DNA of 64,000 bases, taken from positions 199,586,501 through 199,650,500 of the forward strand of contig NC_092587.1 of NCBI RefSeq assembly GCF_047663525.1. Direction: 5' to 3'. Positions 54,675 through 64,000 of this stretch are shown in pieces. Each line of letters begins with the position of its first letter. Position 1 is the stretch's first letter. This stretch comes from Anas platyrhynchos (Eukaryota; Chordata; Aves; Anseriformes; Anatidae). Both the position numbers and the translations under genes were made by a program. Below the pieces are notes generated by a model, which did not search any database, was not told where the DNA came from, and saw only the letters and a list, made by a program, of their open reading frames with translations.

Positions 54675-57365
54675 TTTATTGGGCTCGCAACTGCTCAGGT
54701 GGGGATGGGAGTCCTGGGACTCCCTGCTGCCACTGTACCCCACATTCTACCTTTGGACACATCTCATCCAGAGTGGGGCTTTCAGTAGACAGGAGCTCCA
54801 GGAGGCCAGCGTGGAAGAGGCCTGAGCACTGTCGAATGCTACGGGAAGCTCTGGGCTGCCCTGCCATTCTGGTTCCTACGAAGGCCCAGCAGAGCTACTG
54901 CCGCAGGGAACTGGGGTCAGAGCAGGGGCCACATCCTGTGCAAAGCGCAGCCTTCCAGCCTCGCCTCTGTACCCCTTGCCCTCAGGAGGACATTCAGAAG
55001 GGAAGGGCAGAGAGGTCTCCCAGGGGCTGTCACTCCCAAGAGCCCGCTCTCACATTACCTCTTCTGGTAGACTCTCCCTCCACACTTGCGTCTCCCTTCT
55101 TCTCCAAAGCAGAACCCTTGGGTGCTTGGAGAGACCCTTCCCCTGCAGCTCTTCCCCGAGGTATGTAGAGCCCAATCCTGGAAGAAAGACCAAGGCAGTG
55201 TGACTCCAGGGCACCATATTCTAGGGCTGTAGGGTGCTAGTCTTGGTGCCAGCGTCTGAGAGGGGCTTGCTGTGGGCTGGGCAGGCAATAGACATTCCCC
55301 CAGCCCTAGCTACACAAAGAGAATGACCCCTCGTCCAAAACAAGCAAGAATCGGTGTGAAGTGGAGGAGGAAACAGTGCTTGGAGAAGTCCCCCTCCAGC
55401 TCCTCCATGAGCACTGGGCAAGCCCTGGCACTGCTGACCTTCCGGAGAGGAGCTGAAAAGCTGCCAAAACTCTCAGCCGAGGGCTGCAGAAGCAATGCAC
55501 CCACCTGGGAAAGATGATGACACCTCGAGAAGCTGGGTGTGGGACCATGCTTTTTCTCTCCGATGTGGCCAAATCCGTTGTGCTTAACCTCTGCAGGAGA
55601 GACAGTCGTGGGTGAGACCATGGCCAGGAAGGGATGCCCTTGCCAACGAAGGCATCGCGGCTGCTCAGGCAGAAAGCAGCCCGCAGGCAGAGCTTGCAGG
55701 GCTTAGTGTTCACCCCTCCTTTACGAGCAGCACAAGCTGCCCAGCAAGTGCCTGCACCCGGCAAATCACTGCCTGGCTTTGTGCAGGGGCCAGACTCCTG
55801 TGCCTCATCAGGAGACGCGTCTGACCCAGAAGGAGAAGTCCCTCCCAACGGCCTCTCGGGGCATTTCCCAGGAGCCCTGGGCTGTGCTGGTGCAGTGAGA
55901 AACTTACAGTGAGGCGGCATTTCAACAGCTGGCCGTTGCTATTCAGGTTGTGAACAAAGTCGGAGGAAAAGTGCATTTGGACTCTGCTCTTGCGGAAGAC
56001 CAGACGGCCGATGTCCTTGAAGATGAAATCCACAGCCTGCTTCTTTGCAAGGCTGTAGGAGAGAAAGAGCAGGGTCTCCTGAATGCAGCGCTGCACGGTG
56101 TCCCGAGGAATGCCGATGTCCAAGGACAGCCAGGCATAATTCAGGAAAACAAATGGAGGTATTCCTGAGGGAGAGGAAGCAAGGAGAAAATAACTAAGAC
56201 AGGCCTGCAGAGGAGGGCAGTCCCATTTGGGTAGCTTCTGGGCCCTCCAGCACTGCTACAGAGCTGTCTTGCTGACTGCTCATCTGGAGGAAGAGAATCC
56301 CTGAAAGACAGAGCTCCAAGAGCCTGGGGCAGCACAGTCGTGGGGCATCGCTGATGCCATAGAAGCTGATGCCCAGTGTCAGCCTGCACCTGCTGTTGTC
56401 CGAACTGCTTAGAGCAGAAGTCAACCACCAACGCAGCCATCAGGGTGCCAACAGGATGGGGAGGGACGTTTCTGGGAGCTGGTGTCTGGAGGGACGTGCA
56501 AGGCATTGATGGGCCTTGGCTTGAGAGGAGCTCAGGCCTTTCTCTGGACCTCCTGGAGGAGCTGTGGAACCCCTCCACTGCCCTCCCAGCAGCAGCTGAG
56601 CATGCAGCCCAAAGTCCCCGCGCGTGGGAGCCCAGACAATCATCTCTCTTCTTACCAGGAAAAGTTTCTTTCTTGTAAGGGAGCCCATGAACATTGGCAA
56701 AGTGCTCCGAAACCTGGAAGACGGGCTTCTTTGCATCAAGGAGCTTAACGCCTGCCATGGGCCGGTCCTGTTTAACAGCAAAGAAGGTGCCCAGCCCAGG
56801 TACTGTGACACCCTGAAAAGCAAGAAATCAGGAACACGGGTCAGTATTTCTGGGGCTTCTCCAAGCAAGAAGATGGACCCTCATGCCTTGGCCACTGCTC
56901 ACGAGAAGGTGCCAGGCAGTGTCACTCTGCAGAACCCTGGAGATGGCCTCAATGTCACGGATTTTCCCAACAAGCAGGGAAAGCCTTGAGTGCCAGCACC
57001 AGCGACATGCTGGCCTGCCCACTCTGGCCACGGGCAACACACAAGCACCAGGCAGAATGGACCCCGTCCTTCTGCTGGAGCTGGGCTCTTCTTTTGTGCA
57101 TATTGCCAGAGCAGCAAGGGGCCCCTGACACCTCTGCAGTTTGCAGGCCACCGCTGGGGTGTTTCTGATGCTTGAGGAGGCGGGCTGTGGGAAAGAGCAG
57201 AGTAAGAGGGCAGGATGAGGCTGCCAAGCTCACCTTGTTCAGCGCAAACTGCCTGCGGATGAAGTGGGATACTGCATCCCAAACTTTCACAATCTCTGAA
57301 AAGCAAGGGCAAGAGACGTCATACTGCAAGCCAGCTTTCTCGTCCAGCACAGTCCTCGTGGCCAA
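54675..57365 (-). CDS. CCDC81-like gene, N-terminal HU-domain exons, unit 2
   Basis: Exons 57365-57234, 56812-56656, 56164-55908, 55590-55505 and 55177-55059, tandem counterparts of those at 38,138-40,444. All splice sites and the open frame are preserved, and the translated exons compared are identical. With both copies intact, the locus encodes at least two identical HU-domain N-termini. Confidence 0.75.
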
Positions 57366-59160
57366 TGGGGCCAGTGTCTATGTCCCCAGACCCTCCCTCT
57401 CTCTCCCCACAAGAAACTGCAGCTCAAGTGGGCTGCGCTGCTGCCTGTTCCTCAGGCACCTCCTGTTGGGCTCACCATCGTCCTGGAGGTGCATGAGTGT
57501 TGGACACATGAGGCGGCCGTTGCACAGGATGGGAGCACTCCTGGCCTCCATCTCGCTCCGGGCCTCCTCCACTCGTCAGCAGGAATTGTCCCACGCGGGG
57601 ACGCTGCTTCCCAGTGCCTTTGGCTCCTTTCTGCAAGGCAGCTCCTCAAGATCACAGCGGCAGCCCCAGCAGAGCAGCACCAGCCACTGCCTCCTGAAGG
57701 CCTCGCAGCCAAGTGAGGGCAGGTCGCGGCGCACAGGGCTTTTGAGCAGGACGTGGTGTGATGTCACAGACGGCCCCGCTGTTGCCTCATCGCGTGTCAC
57801 AACAGGGGCTGCAGCCTGCCCTGTCAGGGAGCTGCCTCCCCAAGGAGACTGCTGCACCCTGGAGATTCGGGCAGAGCAGTCCGCAGGCTGTGAGGGTCAC
57901 TGCAGGGTACTGGCCCCAGGCCTTGCCCCAGGAGCAGGAAAGGAGGCTGCAACTTCTCTTAGCACTGTCCAGGACTTTTCCTTGGGCTGAACCTTCCCAC
58001 GTCATCCAGCTATAGGTGCAGGGAGCACCGTCCCCTTCCACTTTCTGTGCGTGACCCTCAGCTCTGGTGATTTTTTAGCCAGCAGGGTGACCACTGGAGT
58101 TAGAGCCTCTTCGTTTTCATTCCTTCTCTGAAGCAGCCAGTGGGTGGATGGCCAAAGACTGCACTAGAGTGTTGGGGAATACTGTGACTCCAAATGTGTA
58201 ATAACGCAAGTGCATTTTAAAAGAGGTCAGTCAGAATCTTTATTAACACTGATCACACTGCAAAGATTTGGGCAGCATTTCTCTCTCCTCTTCTGCTTTT
58301 TCTTCCAAGTGGTTGCAGCTACCCACTATAAATAAAACAAATGAAATAAAGGAAAGTGGTGAGGAAAATGTAATGTTACATAGCCAGGTGTGCATTCTCG
58401 TGAAAAATGGGCTCCAGACAGTTCTTTCTATATTAATGAGGCCAAGTGCCCACACCAGGCTCAGACTCTTTAGGTAGCTTGTTAACTGCCACAGACCACA
58501 ACGTGGAGTGATGGCACTTGGTGGAGCCTGCAGAACTGGCACACCCAGTATGGTCTTAGCAAAAGCTGTACATACCCGCCTGAGAACTTTTGCAGGACAT
58601 GCTAGGAGCAACAAGCAGATTAGGTGACAAAACACCAAAAATCCTGTTTTGAGAAAGCTTAACTCTGGAGAAGAGCAAGCTCTCAGGGAGACATAAATGA
58701 AGGACTGGTGTCTACCCGAGGCCTCAGTCCAAAGCACCGCGTTGCATGGAAATGAGGAAGACGATTGGTGGAGTCAGGACTGCTGTAACAATGTGACTGT
58801 GTATGTTCACACAGCATTTTGTTGCAAATTTTATATGAACTGCTGAATATTTTAATGGTGACCTCTCACTTCCCTAATGGCAGAGGGGTCACACAATCGT
58901 GAAACAAACTTCAGTAGAACCTTTGTAAATCTGCTCTTGGGTCCATGGTCCCTCTTCTGTCACACGTCCCGAGTCACTGTTGTGACACTGCCTCTCCGTA
59001 TTCCACAGGCTCCTAATCCATACAGAATGTACCCTAACAATATTTTGCTTAGAATTTGGAACCTCAACTCAAATGCTATTAATGTATGAACAACCGTCCG
59101 CTTTGAGGAAAGCAAAAGTATACAAATTATTTATAAAGTAAAATTATTTATAAAGTAAAA
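57366..59160. other. GC-rich upstream region and unassigned AT-rich stretch, unit 2
   Basis: Copies of 40,445-42,235. One base differs near 57,908 (a for g). No supported gene. Confidence 0.35.
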
Positions 59161-59721
59161 GGCTGCCTTCTATGGCTTTCCCCCCCCAGCCTCATTTGGG
59201 AGAAGGCTCTTTTTCCCCAGCAGCCTGGCCCAGCTGTGCCTCCCCTGTCACCCTGGAGAGTCTGGCTGGAGAGAGACTCTGGTGTGTGAGCAGCCGGCTC
59301 TTAATAGCAGGAGGCATCCCTGTAAAGAGAATACGACAAGGCTAGTCAGAGCTGCTCCTTGGTGGCCACAAAAATTCTTCACAAAGAGGGTGGTGAGGAT
59401 TGACATCCCACACAGAGTCTCCAGCCGAGAGAGGAGCCATTTCTCCTTCTTATGGTGCTGCTTCTGCAGTGAGAGGGGCTTTGCTGGGCTCCCCCACAGG
59501 GCCTCCAGCCAAGGAAGAGGCTGAGGAAGTACAGTCTACAGTCTTTGCTCTGGGAGGAGGCACCCTGTGACAGAGAGAATATGGATGAGCTGCACACTTC
59601 CTCAGGAGAGGCCTGTGAGGAGGACGCTGAAGCTGCTGCTTCAGAGAGAATGGCTTATTTGGCATCCCACACAGGGCCTACATCCAAGGGAGAAGCCTCT
59701 TCTCTTTCTCGTGGTGCTGCT
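59161..59721 (-). pseudogene. Fragments of CCDC81-like exon six and of the four-exon gene, unit 2
   Basis: Tandem copy of 42,240-42,800. Confidence 0.65.
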
Positions 59722-59812
59722 TCTGCACTGTAGACAGTACATTGCTTCTTTCTTATTTCTTTTCAAGATTTAAAAAAAATAAAAGCAAATTCTAGAATTT
59801 TCTTTCCACACC

Positions 59813-61211
59813 TGAGAAATGTGTTCATCAGATTTGTGTCAATATGGAAAAATGCTAGGGCCGCATGGTATGATGAATGTGACCTTCTGTCTTACATACC
59901 CTTGTATAACCACAAGTCTAAGAAGAACAGAGTGGTTAATGTATATAGATCTTGTATCTTGCAAAGGAATGGTCCAGCAATTCGTGTCAATAGGGGATAA
60001 GAGAACAAAGGGGTTTCAGAATAACTGCTAACTATGATGACTGTTGCTTAGGATACTACACAAGTCTCTGATATCTGGCCAAGAGATTAAGGAGAAGGGG
60101 AAAGCCAAAGGACAACTAAAAGACAAAGTTTGCATGGGACGCTGCGCAAGTCTGACATCCGGCCAAGATGGACAAAGGAGAAGGACAAGAAAAAAACCCT
60201 GGGAGGAAGACTAAGAGCCTTCAGCACGAGAGACCCCCAGAGACCCCCAGAGACACCACTGGAGACTGATACACATGCTCCAGTAGGAGGGCTTGGATTC
60301 CGGAAACTAATTATAATAACCCTTTTTTTTCTAGAAGTAATAATGAATATGTATTAGCCTGGTAGCATAAAAATCAGCTGCTTGATGTAACTGGTGTGCG
60401 TCTTGCTGGAGCAGAGACTCCTGGCGCACCCAGCGCTGTTTGCTTGCCTCTGTTCTTTTAATAAATTGTAAACTTTAATTGCAGTCCTATTTGGGACTCA
60501 GTCACCAGACATTTACAAATAAGACATACAGTATTACCACTCCAGTTCATATCCCTCCAGCAGCTGCAAAATTCACCCAGGTAACCTTGTCACAACTGGG
60601 AGAGGCCCGCTTACCCTTCTCCTGCTTCTTCTACAGTCATTAGCAGGTACATCCTGGCTCCCAATACTAGGACGCAGCGGTGACCTTGGATTTGCTCAGT
60701 CTGCTCCCAAGATTGCTAGCGGCCACCCTATCGGTCAGCAAATCCCCTCTGACCATTCTGTCGATCAGCCTGTAGGGTACCCTCCTCCCTTACAGGGACT
60801 ATGCCGTACGCCAGACATCTCAGCAAGGTTTATTGGTGGCCCCGGCCAAGAGCAGGTGCCCCCTATGACTTACTGGCCCCCTTTGTTAAACATACCGCTT
60901 GTCTGCAGCTTCAGGAGGTCATGGTCTGCTCCCACAGGGAGCGGCTGGGAGCGGAGGCTCCTCTGAGGAAAATACCCAGGGCGCGCCTAGGGGCGTCCGA
61001 TCCCGCAGCCGAGCAGAGTGTCTCCTGGCTGGCTTGACAAACTGACTTGCAGAAAACAGACTCCACAACCTGTAAAGTTGTAAAGTAGGTATGTTTATTC
61101 GGTGCTGTGCACACACGCCAGATGCAAGGGGGATAGCTCCACCTCACTTGCACACCAACAGTTACTGGCAGCATGCTTATAGTAGTGGGACAAATACATA
61201 TTCAATTAATT
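59813..61211. mobile_element. LTR fossil cluster, unit 2
   Basis: Tandem copy of 42,892-44,290: the solo-LTR family member, possible internal sequence, and a reversed LTR-like piece. Broken. Confidence 0.6.
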
Positions 61212-62049
61212 TCCTGTAAGTCTCTTGTATGTTCATCAGGTCTCCGAAGAATCATTAGTGTAGGTTCCATATGCGTACTGGCCACATCACGCATGGTCTC
61301 TGAGGTGTCCTGAGGGACAAGTGTGTGCTCTGCAACACAGAGGGGAGCTTCCCCTGCAACTCCTCCATGAGGTATGTGGAGCCCAATCATGGAAGCAAAA
61401 CTAAGGCAGTGTGACTCCAGGGCACCGCTTTCAATGCTGTAGAGCGCTGGTCTTGGTGCCATCCGAGAGGGGTTTGCTGTGGGCTGGGAAGGGAAGAGCC
61501 ATTCCCCCAGCCCATGGTTTTTCCAGGCTGTGGAAAACTGTGCTTGGACTTTGCTCTTGCGGAGGAGCATGTCCTGGTGTCCAAGGACAGGCAGGCATAA
61601 TTCAGGACACCAACTGAAGGTACACCTAAGGGAAAAGCAGCAAGGAGCTTCTGAGTAACTAAGACTGGCCTGCAGAGGAGGGCAGTCACGTATGGGCATC
61701 TGTTGGGTCCACCAGCACTGTGAAAGAGCTGGCTGGCTGATGGCTCCTGTGGAAAGAAGGAAATGCCTAAAAGGCAGAGCTCCAAGAGGCTGGTGCAGCA
61801 CAATCATGGTGTGTCACTGATGCCACAGCATCTGATGCCCTGCTGCTGCCCTACACCTGCAGCTGTGCCAGCTGCCAAGAGCAGAAGGCAATCCCTAACA
61901 CTGTTTTGCAATCTGCAAGCACACAAGTGGAGGATTTGGTGGCAAAAGCTGTTGCTTATTAACCAGACACCCAGCAAGGAACAAGGCATGAGATGGACCT
62001 GTGTCAGAACACCTGTGGAGTTCACCCAGACTCTGTGCCCAAAGAAAGC
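61212..62049 (-). pseudogene. CCDC81-like fragments at the end of unit 2
   Basis: Tandem copy of 44,291-45,128. Here the sequence continues past the unit end into the related exon-six context at 62,050. Confidence 0.55.
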
Positions 62050-62945
62050 TGCTCGCTGACTCACGGACAAGAGCCCAGGGGCTGCATCCTCCAGCTCCCT
62101 CTCAGCCTCACCTGGGAAAAGGCTCTTTACTCTGCCTTCCCCCAGTCCCAGGAGCTGGGAGCACAGCCTCCTTCCGTTGTGGATGCGTGACTGTCAGCTG
62201 CAGGGGAGCTTTAGGATTGTGGATCTGCAGAGGGAAGCCTGGAGGCAGGGCCTCTGCATGGTCATTGCCTCCCCGAGGCAGCTAGGTCAGGGACAAAGCC
62301 CAGAGCTGAGCAACCCGCATGCTGGATCCCTCGGGCAGCCTGCTGCAGCTCAGCTTTTCCCAGCCTTTGTGGGAGCTGGCCAACACTTCCTTGGCACTTG
62401 ATTTGCACATGGAGCTGGTACAGCCTTCTCGGGGGAGTGAGGGATGAGGACATGCTGCTGATTCATGTCCACTGGTACCATCTGCAGAGACTTTTTCAGT
62501 TCCACAAGTGCCATGGAGGATGCACTCTCTGTCTGCAGCCTCTGCATTTCCATCTGCGTCTTCTGCTACAGGAAAGCAGAAACAAGGAACGTTTTCAGGT
62601 GGAGGTGCTAATGTGGGAGCTGTCCCATGGCAGTGGGGCAGTCGTCCCCTCAGGGTTTCCCCAGGCTCAGGGCAGTTTCCCTGCAGCCTGCTTTCTCTCA
62701 GAAAGGCAGCATGAAAGGCCTCAGCCCACAGCCTCTGAAGCTAAGGGCAAGAACACTTCCAGGGCAGCGGGCTTTGCAGGAGCCCTCATCCTTCACGAAG
62801 GAAAACAAGGCTCAGAAAGGGCAGGTTTTTCTCTTGGAGAGAAGATTCCTGGTAGAGCTCAAAGGGGAAGAGTGCGCACATGGTCCCCTGAGAGAAGAGA
62901 AAGGTTCCTTCTGGAGTGCTTGAAAGCACTTGGCATAAACAGATA
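62050..62945 (-). pseudogene. CCDC81-like C-terminal fragment beyond the tandem array
   Basis: The reverse strand holds the end of an exon-six equivalent (donor GTGAGG near 62,110) and a coiled-coil exon from 62,565 down to about 62,391 (QKTQMEMQRLQTESASSM, LKKSLQMVPVDMNQQ). The stretch 62,740-62,860 found in all C-terminal copies follows. It is interrupted by a CR1 at 62,949. Upstream exons in matching order are not present. Confidence 0.65.
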
Positions 62946-62948
62946 CTC

Positions 62949-63875
62949 TCACAGAACCACAGAATCACAGAATTTCTAGGTTGAAAGAGACCTCAAGATC
63001 ATTGAGTCCAACCTCTGACCTAACCCTAAAAGTCCTCCACTAAACCATATCCCTAAGCTCTACATCTAAATGTCTTTTAAAGACCTCCAGGGATGGGGAC
63101 TCAACCACTTCCCTGGGCAGCCTGTTCCAATGCCTAACAACCCTTTCAGTAAAGAAGTTCTTCCTAAGATCCAATCTAAAACTCCCCTGGCGCAACTTAA
63201 GCCCATTCCCCCTTGTCCTGTCACCAGGCACGTGGGAGAACAGACCAACCCCTACCTCACTACAGCCTCCTTTGAGGTACCTGTAGAGAGCGATAAGGTT
63301 GCCCCTGAGCCTCCTCTTCTCCAGGCTGAACAAGCCCAGCTCCCTTAGCCGCTCCTCATAGGACTTGTTCTCCAGGCCCCTCACCAGCTTCGTCACCCTT
63401 CTCTGGACTTGCTCAAGCACTTCCATGTCCTTCTTGTAGTGAGGGACCCAAAACTGAACACAGTACTCGAGGTGCGGCCTCACCAGAGCCGAGTACAGGG
63501 GAACAATCACTTCCCTAGCCCTGCTGGTCACACTGCTTCTTATACAAGCCAGGATGCCGTTGGCCTTCTTGGCCACCTGAGCACACTGCTGGCTCATATT
63601 CAGCCGACTATCCACCATCACTCCCAGGTCCTTCTCTGCCTGGCAGCTCTCCAACCACTCGTCTCCCAGCCTGTAGCTCTGCTTGGGGTTATTGCGCCCC
63701 AGGTGCAGGACCCAGCACTTGGCCTTGTTGAGCTTCATGCAGTTGACCTCAGCCCATCGGTGCAGCCTATCCAGATCCTCCTGCAGAGACTTCCTACCCT
63801 CGAGCAGATTGACACACACACCTAACTTGGTATCATCTGCAAACTTATTGAGGGTGTACTCGATACCCTCATCCA
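62949..63875 (-). mobile_element. CR1 LINE, 5'-truncated
   Basis: The reverse strand is open for 259 codons (63,040-63,819) of the ORF2 C-terminal region ([54 protein letters not shown]). The 3' terminus is at 62,949-62,965. The element breaks off near 63,875, inside the codons after the FADD box, where retroviral sequence begins. Closely related to the 24.7 kb copy and likewise young. Confidence 0.92.
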
Positions 63876-64000
63876 GCTGTATGAAGTACTAGGGGGGACC
63901 TGCCTCCAGCCAGGGGGAGGAAAGGGACAATGGAGTTTATTGGACTGTGTGGATTCGATGGCCTGGCACATCAGATGCACAGAAGTATGAAGCTTTAGTA
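63876..64000 (+). mobile_element. Retroviral protease-type sequence (endogenous retrovirus fossil), cut by window edge
   Basis: The forward strand reads VYWTVWIRWPGTSDAQKYEA followed by LV at the window end. This resembles the region just before the LVDTG active site in proteases of avian endogenous retroviruses. The CR1 appears to break into it or be fused to it. Too short to place in a family. Confidence 0.5.

Larger units (their letters stand above)
45129..62049 (+). repeat. Tandem duplication, unit 2 (16,921 bases)
   Basis: Second copy of 28,210-45,128 in the same orientation. At 62,049 the copy ends and single-copy continuation begins (tgctcgctgactcacgg), which is the CCDC81-like exon-six context that unit 1 lost at its joint. 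From about 31.1 kb onward the offset to unit 1 is a constant 16,921. Confidence 0.95.

Noticed and set aside
1-64000. Bacterial features, tRNA, rRNA or CRISPR arrays
   Set aside because: None seen. Repeats present are segmental duplications, CR1, LTR fossils and short microsatellites, all of bird type.

Overview
The window is bird nuclear DNA. Evidence: CR1 LINEs with the typical short 3' terminus, avian-type LTR fossils, a VDAC2 copy that reads like the avian protein, and many copies of a CCDC81-like gene. It is eukaryotic throughout: introns, AATAAA signals and retrocopies are visible, with no operons, RNA genes or CRISPR. The layout is that of an ampliconic region, where a few gene types have been copied, inverted and shuffled together. 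The chromosome cannot be told from the sequence.

Layout. 1-2.8 kb: DYNLL-type retropseudogene, an LTR fossil, CR1 scraps. 3,016-9,458 and 18,737-24,748: two arms of a large inverted repeat (palindrome). Each arm carries a complete copy of an unrecognised four-exon gene (1,066 and 922 residues), a CR1 tail and a decayed CCDC81-like fragment. The 9.3 kb spacer holds a decayed CCDC81-like gene, a solo LTR and a broken gamma-like endogenous retrovirus. 24.7-27.6 kb: a 5'-truncated CR1 joined to an intronless, fully open VDAC2 retrocopy. 27.7-29.4 kb: a third, broken paralogue of the four-exon gene. 28,210-45,128 and 45,129-62,049: a tandem duplication with a 16.9 kb unit and almost no differences over most of its length. 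Each unit holds CCDC81-like gene pieces, including six consecutive in-frame exons that encode the two HU-type domains and part of the linker, plus coiled-coil exons, LTR fossils and CR1 pieces. 62.0-64.0 kb: a CCDC81-like tail, another CR1 and the start of a retroviral protease-type fossil.

Most interesting content. The four-exon gene is not a family I recognise, but its structure is intact: two X-box-like (RFX) sites and a TATA box upstream, four exons in matching phase, and an AATAAA. It has a ~300-residue internal duplication and four short helix-like repeats. Its inverted twin keeps an open frame but has CR1 in place of the promoter. X-box sites and the company of CCDC81-like genes suggest a cilium, centrosome or sperm-flagellum setting; that is inference.

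Limits: everything here was read by eye. Homologies to CCDC81, VDAC2, DYNLL and CR1 rest on remembered family sequences; identity levels are impressions from compared stretches, not computed alignments.
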